Shown: positions 9,625-19,637 of the stretch, piece after piece
Layout: every line of letters starts with the position of its first letter
Numbering within the stretch: position 1 is the first letter of the stretch
Origin: Bifidobacterium samirii
Lineage (GTDB): Bacteria; Actinomycetota; Actinomycetes; Actinomycetales; Bifidobacteriaceae
Length of the DNA: 64,000 nucleotides
Assembly (NCBI RefSeq): GCF_003952945.1
Contig: NZ_QXGK01000007.1
Span: forward strand, 53,266 to 117,265
Direction of reading: 5' to 3'
The notes under the pieces: model-generated
The model's input: only the letters and a program-made list of their open reading frames with translations
What the model was told of the DNA's origin: nothing
The model's database searches: none
Position numbers and translations under genes: made by a program

Positions 9625-12600
9625 TCAGCGGCGTCCGCCCGGCGTCCAGGCGAAGTCGTTGAGCAGGTCGTTCACCCAGTCCATGACGTGCTCGCCGGCC
9701 ATCGGGCCGTTGCCCAGCGATCCGGCGAACGGCGCGGGGATCAGGTACGTGTGGGTCAGCGGACGGTACTGGGCGCCCTTGTAGATGCGGTTGATGCGCA
9801 TCTGGATCGACTCGGGCGGGTCGAAGCGGCCCACGCGCACGTTGCGTCCCTGCGCGACGATCTCGCTGATGCCCAGCTCCCGGGCGCGCATGCGCAGGCG
9901 GGCGACGCCGAACAGCGTCTCGAACGCCTCGGGCAGCCGGCCGTAGCGGTCGGCCAGCTCCTCGGCCAGGTCGTGCAGGTCCTGCTCGTCGCGGGCGGCG
10001 GCGAGCTTGCGGTACGCCTCCAGGCGAAGCTTGTCCGAGTCGATGTAGTCGACCGGGATCGACGCCTCGATCGGCAGGTCGATGGTGACGGCGACCGGTT
10101 CGGCGCGCTGCGGCTCCTTGACCTGTTCGACGGCCTCGGACACCATGCGGATGTACAGGTCGAAGCCGACGCCCTCGATGTGGCCCGACTGCTGGTCGCC
10201 CAGCAGGTTGCCGGTGCCGCGCAGCTCCAGGTCCTTCATCGCCACGTCGAAGCCGCTGCCCAGCGACGTGTTCTGCGCGATCGTGGCCAGACGGTCGTGC
10301 GACTGCTGGGTCATCGGCTTGCTCGGATCGTACAGGAAGTACGCGTAGGCGCGCTCGCGGCCACGGCCGACGCGGCCGCGCAGCTGGTGCAGCTGGCTGA
10401 GGCCGAACCGGTCGGCCTGGTCGACGATCAGCGTGTTCGCGTTGGAGATATCCAGGCCGGTCTCGATGATCGTCGTGCACACGAGCACGTCGATGTCGCG
10501 GTGCCAGAAGTCGCGGATGACGTTGTCGAGCTGCTTCTCGCCCATCTTGCCGTGCGCGGTGCCGACGCGCGCCTCGGGCACCAGCTCGTGGATCCTCGCG
10601 GCGACCTTGGCGATGTCCTGCACGCGGTTGTGCACGTAGAACACCTGGCCGCCGCGCAGCAGCTCGCGGCGCACCGCGGCGGTGACCTGCGCGTCCTCGT
10701 ACGCGCCCACGTAGGTGAGCACCGGCAGACGGTCCTCGGGCGGGGTGGCGAGCGTCGACATCTCGCGGATGCCGGTGACGGCCATCTCCAGCGTGCGCGG
10801 GATCGGCGTGGCGGACAGGCTCAGCACGTCCACGTTGGTGCGCAGCGCCTTGAGCGTCTCCTTGTGTTCGACGCCGAAGCGCTGCTCCTCGTCGATGATC
10901 ACCAGGCCGAGGTCCTTGAAGCGGATCTTCGGGTTGAGCAGCTTGTGCGTGCCGATGACCACGTCCACGCCGCCCGTGCCGAGGTCCTCGATGGTCCTCT
11001 CGATCTCCTTGGGCGTCTGGAAGCGGCTCATCGCGGCCACGGTGACCGGGAAGCCCTCGTAGCGGCCGGCGAACGTCTCGTAGTGCTGCTGGACGAGCAG
11101 CGTGGTGGGCACGAGCACCGCCACCTGCTTGCCGTCCTGGATCGCCTTGAACGCGGCGCGCACCGCGATCTCGGTCTTGCCGAAGCCGACGTCGCCGCAG
11201 ATGAGGCGGTCCATCGGCACCGGCTTCTCCATGTCGGCCTTGACCTCGTCGATCGTGGTGAGCTGGTCGGCGGTCTCCTGGTACGGGAACGCGTCCTCCA
11301 GCTCCTTCTGCCACGGCGTGTCGGGGCTGAACGCGAAGCCGGCCGACGCCTGACGCGCCGAATACAGCTTCACCAGATCCTCGGCGATCTCGGCGACGTG
11401 TTTGCGCGCCTTCGCCTTGGTGGCGGCCCAGTCGGAGCCGCCGAGCTTGTTGAGCTTGGGCGTCTCCGCGCCGATGTACTTGCTGACCTGGTCGAGCTGG
11501 TCGGTGGGGATGAACAGCTTGTCGGCGGGCGCGCCGCGTTTGCTCGGCGCGTATTCGATGACCAGATACTCGCGGGTGGAGCGGTTCGCGCCGGTGCCGA
11601 TCTCGCGCTGGCGCATCTCGACGAACCGTCCGATGCCGTGCTGCTCGTGCACCACGTAGTCGCCGGCGCGCAGCTCCACCAGGTCGATCGCCTTGCGGCG
11701 GCGCTTGGGGGTCTTCGCCTGCGCGGCGGCCGACGAGCGGCCGGTCAGGTCGCGTTCGGTCAGCAGCGCCACCTTGGCGGCGGCGTCGACGAAGCCGTCC
11801 TGTGCCTGCGAGCGGACCGTGTCGAACGAGGCGACGCCGGTCTCGTTGATCGCCCGCTTGAGCCTCGCCAGCGTGCCCTGCGCGCCGGCGGTGACGGTCA
11901 GCCGGTAGCCGTCCTCGACGAGCCCCTGGATGCCGGCGGCGGCGCGGCGTTCGTCGCCGCGGTATTCGCCCGGCGCGCTCGCGTCGAGCATCACATGGCC
12001 GGGCCGTGTCGCGTCGACGCCGAAGCCGGTGACCTTCCACACCTCGCGGCGCGAGTAGGCGAGCGTGTCGACGGTGCTCTCGTAGTCGAGGAAGCTGGCC
12101 TGGTCGAAGGTGATGGGCGCGCCGGCGCCGTGGCCGGACGCGGCCACATGCCAGCTGGCGGCGAGGAACTCGTTGGCGGTCTTGGCGAGGTCGTCGGCGG
12201 CGCGGCGCAGCTTCTCCGGGTCGCACAGCATGACCACGGCCCGTTCGGGCAGGAGCGCGTGGACCGGCTCCATGTCGTCGATGAGCGCGGGCATCAGCGA
12301 CTCCATGCCTTCGACGGGGATCGCCTCGGCGATGGAGGCGAGCATGTCGTCCGCGTTGGGGATGCGGCCGACGAGCGCGGCGGCGCGCCTGCGCACCTCG
12401 TCGGTCAGCTGCAGTTCGCGGCACGGCGTCGCCCAGACGGACGTCAGGCCGTCGCCGTACGTGCGCTGGTCGGACGAGTGGAATTCGCGGATCGTGTCGA
12501 TCTCGTCGCCGAAGAACTCGATGCGCACCGGGTGCGGCGCGGTCGGCGGGAACACGTCGATGATGCCGCCGCGCACCGCGAACTCGCCGCGGTCCATGAC

Positions 12601-13206
12601 GAGGTCGACGCGCGTGTACGCGTGTTCGACGAGCCGGCGGGCCACCTCGTCGAGCGGCAGTTCGACGCCGGTGCGGAACACGAGCGGCTCCACGTCGCCC
12701 GATCCCTTGACGATCGGCTGGATGAGCGAGCGCACCGGCATGACGAGGATGCGGATCGGTCCGAACATCGGATCGGACGGGTCCGGGTGGGTCAGCCGGC
12801 GGAAGACGGCCATGCGGCCGGCGACCGTGTCGGCGCGCGGGCTGAGGCGCTCGTGCGGCAGCGTCTCCCACGCCTGCAGGAGCGCGATCTCGCCCGGGTC
12901 GCCGTCGTACCAGGAGCGCAGCGCGGCGACGGTGTCCTCCGCCTCGCGTCCGGAGGCGACGACGAGCACGACCGGTCGCCTCCGCGCCGTGGCGGCGGCG
13001 AGCGCCGGCCGGATGCCGTCGGGCGCGCCGACCGTGATCGCCGGGTCGGCGCGCTCGCCCCCGTCCGCGTCGGCGGTGCCGTCGGCGAGCGCACGGAACG
13101 CGGGATCGGCGTCGAGCGCGTCGATGAGGCCGGCGAGCGATCCGCGGGTCATGGCGGCCTGTGCGGCGTCGGCGCGGCGGGTGGCGGCGGTGGCCTTACC
13201 TGCCAT
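9625..13206 (-). CDS. mfd: Transcription-repair coupling factor Mfd
   Basis: A 1193-residue Mfd, the DNA translocase that removes RNA polymerase stalled at lesions and recruits UvrA. The order of domains is typical. There is an N-terminal UvrB-like region (PFQSLLDAL-type start at residues 20-40, FPPTAPHPVRIEFFGDEID). The RNA polymerase interaction domain follows (LRAGDYVVHEQHGIGRF), then a RecG-type helicase core with Walker A CGDVGFGKTE and Walker B IIDEEQRFGV, the SATPIPRTL motif, QLHQLRGRVGRG, and the C-terminal TRCF domain. The start lies inside pth (11-base overlap) with AGGAG upstream. Length and motifs indicate a complete, functional protein. Confidence 0.97.
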   Translation of the reverse strand: MAGKATAATRRADAAQAAMTRGSLAGLIDALDADPAFRALADGTADADGGERADPAITVGAPDGIRPALAAATARRRPVVLVVASGREAEDTVAALRSWYDGDPGEIALLQAWETLPHERLSPRADTVAGRMAVFRRLTHPDPSDPMFGPIRILVMPVRSLIQPIVKGSGDVEPLVFRTGVELPLDEVARRLVEHAYTRVDLVMDRGEFAVRGGIIDVFPPTAPHPVRIEFFGDEIDTIREFHSSDQRTYGDGLTSVWATPCRELQLTDEVRRRAAALVGRIPNADDMLASIAEAIPVEGMESLMPALIDDMEPVHALLPERAVVMLCDPEKLRRAADDLAKTANEFLAASWHVAASGHGAGAPITFDQASFLDYESTVDTLAYSRREVWKVTGFGVDATRPGHVMLDASAPGEYRGDERRAAAGIQGLVEDGYRLTVTAGAQGTLARLKRAINETGVASFDTVRSQAQDGFVDAAAKVALLTERDLTGRSSAAAQAKTPKRRRKAIDLVELRAGDYVVHEQHGIGRFVEMRQREIGTGANRSTREYLVIEYAPSKRGAPADKLFIPTDQLDQVSKYIGAETPKLNKLGGSDWAATKAKARKHVAEIAEDLVKLYSARQASAGFAFSPDTPWQKELEDAFPYQETADQLTTIDEVKADMEKPVPMDRLICGDVGFGKTEIAVRAAFKAIQDGKQVAVLVPTTLLVQQHYETFAGRYEGFPVTVAAMSRFQTPKEIERTIEDLGTGGVDVVIGTHKLLNPKIRFKDLGLVIIDEEQRFGVEHKETLKALRTNVDVLSLSATPIPRTLEMAVTGIREMSTLATPPEDRLPVLTYVGAYEDAQVTAAVRRELLRGGQVFYVHNRVQDIAKVAARIHELVPEARVGTAHGKMGEKQLDNVIRDFWHRDIDVLVCTTIIETGLDISNANTLIVDQADRFGLSQLHQLRGRVGRGRERAYAYFLYDPSKPMTQQSHDRLATIAQNTSLGSGFDVAMKDLELRGTGNLLGDQQSGHIEGVGFDLYIRMVSEAVEQVKEPQRAEPVAVTIDLPIEASIPVDYIDSDKLRLEAYRKLAAARDEQDLHDLAEELADRYGRLPEAFETLFGVARLRMRARELGISEIVAQGRNVRVGRFDPPESIQMRINRIYKGAQYRPLTHTYLIPAPFAGSLGNGPMAGEHVMDWVNDLLNDFAWTPGGRR

Positions 13207-13795
13207 TGAACTTCTCCTGGGTGCGGGCCAGGCCGTTGACGATGATCTCCTCGGCGGCGTCGGCGCCGTCCATGAGGAATTCGAGCAGCTGCCTGCGCTG
13301 GTCGGGGCCGAAGCCGCCGAGCACCCAGTTGACGGTGTTGTCGTGGGCGTTGGCGCCGCGCCGGGCGTGGCCGACGCCCATGCGCACGCGCGCGTACTTG
13401 GGGGTGCCCAGCGACTTGTCGATGGATTTGATGCCGTTGTGGCCGCCTGCGGAGCCGCCGGCCTTGACCTTGATGCGGCCGAAGTCGAGGTCCATGTCGT
13501 CGTGGATGACGACGACGTGGTCGGGTTCGATCTGGTAGTAGGCGGCGATGGAGGCGACGGCGTTGCCGGAGTCGTTCATGTAGGTGAGCGGCTTGGCGAG
13601 GAAGAACTTGACGTTGCGGCCGTTGAGGCTCATCGCGCCCTTGCCGAGCATGGCGAGTCCCTTGTGGTCGGAGAAGGCCACCGACCAGCGTTCGGCCAGC
13701 ACGTCGGCGGCCATGAATCCCATGTTGTGCCGGGTGTCCTCGTACTTCTTGCCCGGATTGCCCAGTCCCACGATCAGCCAGAAATCGGATGCCAT
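13196..13795 (-). CDS. pth: Peptidyl-tRNA hydrolase
   Basis: A 199-residue Pth that cleaves the ester bond of peptidyl-tRNA dropped from ribosomes. The signature VGLGNPGKKYEDTRHNMGF contains the conserved Asn, Tyr and the catalytic His. KPLTYMNDSGNAV and VIHDDMDLDFGRIKVK follow with the conserved Asn and Asp, then the GGSAGGHNGIKSI loop. The final residues overlap the start of mfd, so the two genes form a transcription unit, as is common in bifidobacteria and other Actinobacteria. A TATGAT -10-like box lies about 55 bases upstream, next to the terminator of the preceding gene. Confidence 0.96.
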   Translation of the reverse strand: MASDFWLIVGLGNPGKKYEDTRHNMGFMAADVLAERWSVAFSDHKGLAMLGKGAMSLNGRNVKFFLAKPLTYMNDSGNAVASIAAYYQIEPDHVVVIHDDMDLDFGRIKVKAGGSAGGHNGIKSIDKSLGTPKYARVRMGVGHARRGANAHDNTVNWVLGGFGPDQRRQLLEFLMDGADAAEEIIVNGLARTQEKFNGR

Positions 13796-13860
13796 TCGTC
13801 CCTACCTTCGCCTCATGTCCGCGCGAGGCGGATGCTTTTCGTAACCTTGGGCATCATACC

Positions 13861-13913
13861 GTCAGGCCCTCCCGCGTCGCGTGCGGTTCGCGCACGGCGT
13901 GGGAGGGCCTGAC
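13861..13913 (-). terminator. Hairpin terminator after the gamma-glutamyltransferase gene
   Basis: A long imperfect inverted repeat has GTCAGGCCCTCCC at 13861 and its complement ending at 13913. It lies downstream of the gamma-glutamyltransferase gene and just upstream of the pth leader. Confidence 0.65.
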
Positions 13914-13970
13914 GGGTCGGGGCCGGCGGTCGGGGCCGGCGGTCGGGGCGGCCGGACGGGCGGCGCCGTG

Positions 13971-15602
13971 CTACAGGCAGGCGATGTTGCTGTCGGTGCG
14001 CGATTCGGTGCCGCCGACGAGCATGCCGTCGTCGAGTCGCATAATCATCTGGCCGCGGCCGAAGTCGGCGGTCTCCAGCGCCATGGTCATCGCGTGGCCG
14101 CGTCGGGCCAGTGCGCGGGCGATGTCGGCGTCGAAGCGGGTCTCGACGCGCACCTCGTTGCGCCGGTCCCATTTCCAGCGCGGCGCGTCGAGCGCCTGCT
14201 GGGGGTCGAGGCCGAAGTCGATGGCGTTCATCGCGACCTGCACATGGCCCTGCGGCTGCATGTAGCCGCCCATCACGCCGAACGGGCCGACGGGCAGGCC
14301 GTCCTTCATGAGGAAGCCGGGGATGATGGTGTGGTAGGTGCGCTTGCCGGGTTTGAGCGCGTTGGCGCGCGCCGGGTCGAGCGAGAAGTCGGCGCCGCGG
14401 TTCTGCAGGGCGATGCCGGTGCCGGGCACGACGATGCCGGATCCGAAGCCCATGTAGTTCGACTGGATGTAGGACACCATGTTGCCTTCGCCGTCGGCGC
14501 AGCACAGGTAGACGGTGCCGCCGTCGGCGGGCGTCGACGTGGTGCGCACGCGCGCCTCGCCGTCGATGAGCCTGGCGCGTTCCGCACCGTATGCGGGGTC
14601 CAGATAGCGCCGGTAGTCGAAGTCGGTGTCGTCGGGGTCGGTGACGGTCTCGAACGCGTCGGCGAACGCGATCTTGACGGCTTCGATCTGCCGATGGTAC
14701 GTGTCGACGCTCTCCTTGGCGGGGAAGTCGAAGTTGTTCAGGATGTTGAGGGCCATGAGCGCGACGATGCCCTGCCCGTTCGGCGGGATCTCGCACACCT
14801 CGTAGCCACGGTAGTTGACGCGCATCGGATCGACCCAGCGGGGGCGGAACGCGGCGAGGTCGTCGTGGCGAAGGTAGCCGCCGGCCTCGCGCGACGCCCG
14901 GTCGATCGCCTGCGCGAGGTCGCCCTCGTAGAAGGCGCGCGCATCGCTGGCGCCGATCGCCTCGAGCGTGGCCGCATGGTCGGGCAGGCGCACGACGTCG
15001 CCGGGTTCGGGCGTGCGGCCGCCGGGCGCGAACGTGCGCATCCATGCGTCGAAGCGGCCGTCGGCGTTCCGGGAGCGGTACAGGTCGGCGCCCTTGCGCC
15101 AGAAGTACGACAGGTTCGGGTTGCACGGGTAGCCGTCGCGCGCGTAGTCGACGGCGGGTGCGAGGTCCTCGGCTAGGGTGAGCCGGCCGTAGCGTCCGTT
15201 GAGCGCGGCCCATGCGGCGGGCGCGCCGGGCACGGTGACGGGCGTCCAGCCGAGCATCGGCATGCGGCCGTGCTCGTCGGCGCCGTCCGCCAGGACCCGG
15301 TCGATGGAGATGGCCCGGGGTGCGGGACCGCTCGAGTTGAGGCCGATCAGGCGCCGTTCGCGCGCGCTCCATGCGATGCAGAACGCGTCGGAGCCGATGC
15401 CGTTGGACGTCGGTTCGACGACGGTCAGCGCCGCCGCGGCGGCGACGGCCGCGTCGAACGCGTTGCCGCCCTTGACGATGGCCTGCAGGCCGGCCGCCGA
15501 CGCCTGCGGCATCGAGCAGTTGACCATCGCCCTGCCGGCGTACAGGGGGTAGCGCTGCGAGGGGTAGCGCTGCGCGAGCGGGTCGAAACGTGGAACCGTC
15601 AT
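13971..15602 (-). CDS. Gamma-glutamyltransferase family Ntn-hydrolase
   Basis: A 543-residue gamma-glutamyltranspeptidase-like protein, made as a precursor that self-cleaves before a threonine. The N-terminal part has AGRAMVNCSMPQASAAGL and GGNAFDAAVAAAAALTVVEP, typical of the large subunit. The GYPCNPNLSYF and NGQGIVALMALNIL segments follow. The predicted nucleophile is Thr363 in the GGTVYLCCAD motif. Further family elements are FGSGIVVPGTGIALQNRGADFS and the PFGVMGGYMQPQGHVQV C-terminal part. No secretion signal is seen. The ATG at 15602 is chosen because it overlaps the GNAT stop (ATGA) and has AAGGAG 8 bases upstream. A longer frame into the GNAT gene is a shadow. Confidence 0.9.
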   Translation of the reverse strand: MTVPRFDPLAQRYPSQRYPLYAGRAMVNCSMPQASAAGLQAIVKGGNAFDAAVAAAAALTVVEPTSNGIGSDAFCIAWSARERRLIGLNSSGPAPRAISIDRVLADGADEHGRMPMLGWTPVTVPGAPAAWAALNGRYGRLTLAEDLAPAVDYARDGYPCNPNLSYFWRKGADLYRSRNADGRFDAWMRTFAPGGRTPEPGDVVRLPDHAATLEAIGASDARAFYEGDLAQAIDRASREAGGYLRHDDLAAFRPRWVDPMRVNYRGYEVCEIPPNGQGIVALMALNILNNFDFPAKESVDTYHRQIEAVKIAFADAFETVTDPDDTDFDYRRYLDPAYGAERARLIDGEARVRTTSTPADGGTVYLCCADGEGNMVSYIQSNYMGFGSGIVVPGTGIALQNRGADFSLDPARANALKPGKRTYHTIIPGFLMKDGLPVGPFGVMGGYMQPQGHVQVAMNAIDFGLDPQQALDAPRWKWDRRNEVRVETRFDADIARALARRGHAMTMALETADFGRGQMIMRLDDGMLVGGTESRTDSNIACL

Positions 15603-16201
15603 CGGATCGTCTCCTTGTCCGTGTCGTGTCCGTCCGTCGTGGCGGAGGCGCGTCCCGTCCCCAGCGGACGGAACCAGTAGCCCATGTCGTGGATGCGGCC
15701 GTCGCCGCTGGTGACGGCGGCGGGCAGCAGGCCGAAGCGGGTGAATCCGAAGCGGCGCATCAGCGCGTTCGAGCCGGCGTTGTCGGCGTAGATGATCGCC
15801 GCGGCGTGCGTGAACCCCCGGTCGGCGGCGGCGTCCATCAGCCACGCGACCATCGCGGTGCCGAGTCCCTGGCCGTGGTGGGCGCCGGCGATGTAGTAGC
15901 TGAGTTCGGTGACGCCGTCGTAGCCGGCGCGCTGGTGGAACTTCGAGAGGGACCCGAAGCCGGCGGTCGCCCACTCCCCCGCGTCGGTCTCGACGTCGAT
16001 GACGACGACCGGGTAGCGGTCGCGAGGCTCGTGCGAGTCGACCCATGCGCGGCGCGCCTCCAGCGACACCGGCTCCAGTTCGGCGGACGAGCCGCCGCGC
16101 ACGACCGCCTCGTTGTAGATGTCGGTGATGGCCGGCAGGTCGGCTTCGACGGCCGGGCGGATGACGTGGCGACGGGGCGCATGCGATTCGGATGATGTCA
16201 T
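15599..16201 (-). CDS. GNAT-family N-acetyltransferase (phosphinothricin acetyltransferase-like)
   Basis: A 200-residue GNAT protein. The N-terminal IRPAVEADLPAITDIYNEAV pattern, with the later YYIAGAHHGQGLGTAMVAWL acetyl-CoA loop and ADNAGSNALMRRFGF, resembles the phosphinothricin/methionine-sulfoximine acetyltransferase branch. That branch often detoxifies amino-acid analogues. Its stop overlaps the start of the gamma-glutamyltransferase gene by 4 bases, so the pair is co-translated and may act on amino-acid derivatives (inference). No good ribosome site precedes the ATG. TAGAAT lies about 9 bases upstream, so a leaderless or very short-leader transcript is possible. Confidence 0.82.
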   Translation of the reverse strand: MTSSESHAPRRHVIRPAVEADLPAITDIYNEAVVRGGSSAELEPVSLEARRAWVDSHEPRDRYPVVVIDVETDAGEWATAGFGSLSKFHQRAGYDGVTELSYYIAGAHHGQGLGTAMVAWLMDAAADRGFTHAAAIIYADNAGSNALMRRFGFTRFGLLPAAVTSGDGRIHDMGYWFRPLGTGRASATTDGHDTDKETIR

Positions 16202-16263
16202 GGGCCATGATTCTAGGCCGTCCGCGCGATGACGGGGAGCCGGGATTCGGGGCGCGGATATGC

Positions 16264-16295
16264 CGGGGCCCCGGAGCGCATGCTCCGGGGCCCCG
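16264..16295 (-). terminator. Hairpin after the UPF0182 gene
   Basis: A perfect 14-bp stem (16264-16277 with 16282-16295) with loop GCAT lies downstream of the UPF0182 gene and upstream of the GNAT gene on the same strand. Confidence 0.65.
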
Positions 16296-16331
16296 ACGGT
16301 ATCGGACAAACGGCTTGACCGCCACCGGCGG

Positions 16332-19300
16332 CTACTGGAGCCGGATCGCCTGGTCGAGCGCCTCCTTGAGACGGTCCTGCGCCTCGCCGTAGGCGGTCCA
16401 GTCGCCGTTCTTCATCGCGGCGTCGGCGTCCTTCATCGCCTGGGCGGCGTCGTTCAGCGCGGTCTTCAGGTCGCCGGCGGACGTCGTGCCGCCGGTCGTG
16501 CCGCCGTCGGAGCCGTCGGACTTGCCGTCGGATGCGGCGTCGTCCTTCGTGCCGTCGCCCGCGGCGCCGCCGGAGCCGTCCGCATCCGACGAACCGTCAT
16601 CCGCACCGCCGGAACCGCCGGAGCCGTCGCCGTCGGCGACGTTCTCCGCGTCGCCGGCCTCGGCGCCCGAGTCGCCGCCGAACACCTGGTCGAGCGCCTC
16701 GTCGAGCGTGTCGGCGAATCCGACCTGGTCGCCGAACGCGACGAGCGTCTTCTTGAGCAGCGGGAACGACGTGGATCCGCTCGACTTGACGTACACGGGC
16801 TGCACGTACACGAGGCCGCCGCCCAGCGGCAGCGTCAGCAGGTTGCCGCGCACCACGTTCGTGGACCCGGATTCGAGCAGGTTGAGCTCCTTGGATACGT
16901 CGGCGTCGGCGTTGAAGTTGTTCTGCGCCTGGCCCGGGCCGGGCACGTTGGAGTCCTTGGGCAGCTCCTGGAGCCGGATCGTGCCGTAGTTCTCGCCGAT
17001 CACGCCCGCCTGGTCGCCCGCGTCGGAGTCGACCGACAGGAATCCGGTGAGGATCTCGCGCGTGGACGTGCCGGCGGGGATGTACGAGGAGGTCAGCGAG
17101 AACACCGGTTCGTCGGAGCCGCCGGTCTGCAGCGTCAGATAGTAGGGCGGCTGCAGGATGTCCTTGGCCTGCGCGGCCTCGGATTCGGTCGGGTCGACGG
17201 GCGTCTGCCAGAAGTCCTCGCCGGAGAAGAACTGGCTGGCCGAGGTCACATGGTACTTGGAGAGCAGTTCGCGCTGCACCTTGAACAGGTTCTCCGGGTA
17301 GCGCAGGTGGCTCATCAGGTCGCCGGAGATCTCGGACACCGAGTGGTACTGGCCGGGGAAGATCTGCGACCACGCCTTGATGACCGGGTCGGATTCGTCC
17401 CACACGTACAGGTCGACCGAGCCGTCGTACGCGTCGACGGTCGCCTTGACGGAGTTGCGGATGTAGTTGGCATATTGCGTGCCCAGTCCCTGCACCGTGT
17501 CGGACGTCTCGGTGGTCGAGTCCTCGGTCGCCTCGCCGAGGTCGGTCATCTGCGAGTACGGGTAGGCGTCGGACGTGGTGTAGCCGTCGACGATCCACTT
17601 GACGCGCCCGTCGACGACGGCCGGGTAGACGCGGCCGTCGAGCGTCAGGTACGGGGCGACCTTGGCGACGCGTTCCTTGGGGGAACGGTCGTAGAGGATC
17701 TGCGATTCGCTGGTGACGCGGTCGGAGAAGAGGATCTGGTCGGAGCCGAAGCGGATCGCGTACAGCAGACGGGAGAGGATGTTGCCGACGGACGGGCCGC
17801 CGTCGCCGTCGAACGTGGTGGTCGCGCCCTCCGACCCGGTCGGATAGTCGAACTCCCACGACTTGGTGCCCTCGGGGGCGCCGACGATCGAGTATTCGGT
17901 CGCGTTGGGTGAGAAGTAGATGCGCGGCTCGTAGTTTTCGGAGTCGGTGAGCGCGCCCTGCGTGGGGATGCCCGATTCGAAGAACTTGGGCTGGCCGTCG
18001 GCGGTCACCTTGTTGCCGTAGGCGGCGACGATGCCGTAGCCGTGCGTGTACACGGTGTGGTCGTTGACCCAGTTGCGGTTGTCGAGGCCGTCGAGGTCGA
18101 GCTCGCGCGCGGCGATGACCGTGTCCTGGCTTTCGCCGTCGATGTCGTACTTGTCGACGGCGAGCGTGTCGGCGAACGTGTAGTACTGCTTCGACTGCTG
18201 CAGCTGTTTGAACGTGGGCGACACGATCTGCGGGTCGAGCAGGCGGATCTGCGCGGTCGTCTCGGTCTCGCCGGCGAGCGCCCCGGATTCGCCCTTGGTG
18301 GTGGCCTGGTACTGCTCGACCTGGATGTCGTCCAGGCCGTACGCCTCCTGCGTGGCCTTGATGTTGCGTTCGATGTACGTGGATTCCATCTCCTGCGCGT
18401 TGGGGTTGACCTTGAAGCGCTGCAGGAGCATCGGCCAGGCGACGGTGAGGGTCATGGACACGACGACGAACGCGGCGACGGCGACGACGGGCGTGCGCCA
18501 CGCCTTGATCGCGGCGACGGCGCGCACGGTGGGCTTGGCGGGGCCTTCGAGCGCGTGGGAGCGCATGAGCCACACGCCCAGCACGATGCCGAGCAGGACG
18601 GTCAGGCCGGCCATGACGAGCGTGACGGGGATGGTCGCGTTGACGGTGGTGTAGGTGGCGCCGGTGATGCGGTCGCCCTGTTCGGTCAGGTGGGAGAACA
18701 TGCCGACGATCTGGCGTGCGGCCCAGGCGAGCATGTTGAGCATGAACCAGACGGCGACCTGGCGGCGGGCGCGCTTGGTCACGTCGAGCACGCCGCGTCC
18801 CTTCACGGGCATCGTGAAGCGGATGCCGCCCATGAGCAGGTGGGTGACCGCGGAGAACAGCAGTCCCATGAACAGCAGCATCGACACGGCGGCGACGACG
18901 AGCCGCAGTCCGGGCAGTATGAACACGTAGAAGCCGTTGTCGAGGCCGAACTGGGGGTCGGTGGTGCCGAACGACTGCGCGTTGAACATGAGGAGGATCT
19001 CGGTCCAGTTGGCGTTGAACTCGGATCCGAACACGATGCCGACGATCAGGGAGACGCCGGCGGCGACGCGCCGGGCGGTCTTCGAGCTGACGGACCGCCC
19101 GATCTCGACGACGTCGCCGTTGATGCGGAACGTGGAGCCGTCGGACGAGTCGGGGCGCGCGTGGATGGCGAGCGCGGCGGACGCGAAGCCGGTGAGCGCC
19201 ACGAGGAGCGCGTACGCGGCCCACACACCGATCTTGGTGCCCAGCTGCGTCCAGACGACGCTCTGGAAGCCGAGCTGGTCGTACCACATGAGGTCGGTGA

Positions 19301-19637
19301 TGAAGCGCGAGAGCGCGAAGAACAGGCCGACCGCCACGGTGAGGACCGTGACGACCGCGATCAGGGCGATGCTGCCGCGGTTGGACCGGGGTGCGGCGGG
19401 CCGGGATGCGATGCGCGGGCCTGTGGGACCGTGCGGCGGCCGATGCGCGCCGGAGGCCGCGCCGGCCGGCCGCGCCGCGTGCGCGACGTGCGGCTCGGCG
19501 GTCTCATCGCCGTCCGTCTGCACGTCGATGATGACCGGTTCGTCGTCGTTGGCGGCGTCCCTGCGGCCTCGCCCGCGCTGCGCGTCGCGCGGGTCGAATC
19601 CGGGGGACGTGGGATCGAACATATCGAAAAGTGACAT
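16332..19637 (-). CDS. UPF0182 family large membrane protein
   Basis: A 1101-residue member of the UPF0182 family, found through the Actinobacteria and of unknown function. After a 100-residue hydrophilic N-terminus there are about seven transmembrane helices (roughly residues 105-420). A large extracytoplasmic domain of about 500 residues follows, with family segments such as NWVNDHTVYTHGYG, YEPRIYFSP and RYPENLFKVQRELL. The C-terminal 140 residues are a Gly/Ser/Asp-rich linker, then a helical ALNDAAQAMKDADAAMKNGDW region. The start at 19637 (MSLFDMFDP) fits the family. It appears monocistronic. No enzymatic motif is recognised. Confidence 0.92.
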   Translation of the reverse strand: MSLFDMFDPTSPGFDPRDAQRGRGRRDAANDDEPVIIDVQTDGDETAEPHVAHAARPAGAASGAHRPPHGPTGPRIASRPAAPRSNRGSIALIAVVTVLTVAVGLFFALSRFITDLMWYDQLGFQSVVWTQLGTKIGVWAAYALLVALTGFASAALAIHARPDSSDGSTFRINGDVVEIGRSVSSKTARRVAAGVSLIVGIVFGSEFNANWTEILLMFNAQSFGTTDPQFGLDNGFYVFILPGLRLVVAAVSMLLFMGLLFSAVTHLLMGGIRFTMPVKGRGVLDVTKRARRQVAVWFMLNMLAWAARQIVGMFSHLTEQGDRITGATYTTVNATIPVTLVMAGLTVLLGIVLGVWLMRSHALEGPAKPTVRAVAAIKAWRTPVVAVAAFVVVSMTLTVAWPMLLQRFKVNPNAQEMESTYIERNIKATQEAYGLDDIQVEQYQATTKGESGALAGETETTAQIRLLDPQIVSPTFKQLQQSKQYYTFADTLAVDKYDIDGESQDTVIAARELDLDGLDNRNWVNDHTVYTHGYGIVAAYGNKVTADGQPKFFESGIPTQGALTDSENYEPRIYFSPNATEYSIVGAPEGTKSWEFDYPTGSEGATTTFDGDGGPSVGNILSRLLYAIRFGSDQILFSDRVTSESQILYDRSPKERVAKVAPYLTLDGRVYPAVVDGRVKWIVDGYTTSDAYPYSQMTDLGEATEDSTTETSDTVQGLGTQYANYIRNSVKATVDAYDGSVDLYVWDESDPVIKAWSQIFPGQYHSVSEISGDLMSHLRYPENLFKVQRELLSKYHVTSASQFFSGEDFWQTPVDPTESEAAQAKDILQPPYYLTLQTGGSDEPVFSLTSSYIPAGTSTREILTGFLSVDSDAGDQAGVIGENYGTIRLQELPKDSNVPGPGQAQNNFNADADVSKELNLLESGSTNVVRGNLLTLPLGGGLVYVQPVYVKSSGSTSFPLLKKTLVAFGDQVGFADTLDEALDQVFGGDSGAEAGDAENVADGDGSGGSGGADDGSSDADGSGGAAGDGTKDDAASDGKSDGSDGGTTGGTTSAGDLKTALNDAAQAMKDADAAMKNGDWTAYGEAQDRLKEALDQAIRLQ

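Noticed and set aside
8656-13209. A 1517-codon plus-strand open frame opposite mfd
   Set aside because: It is an antisense shadow of a GC-rich gene: composition is Arg/Ala/Val/Gly-rich without any domain, while the minus strand carries all Mfd motifs.
13971-16325. A possible fused 784-residue protein covering gamma-glutamyltransferase and its upstream neighbour
   Set aside because: The extra N-terminal part is an alternate frame of the GNAT gene. A good ribosome site and ATGA overlap mark the true start at 15602.
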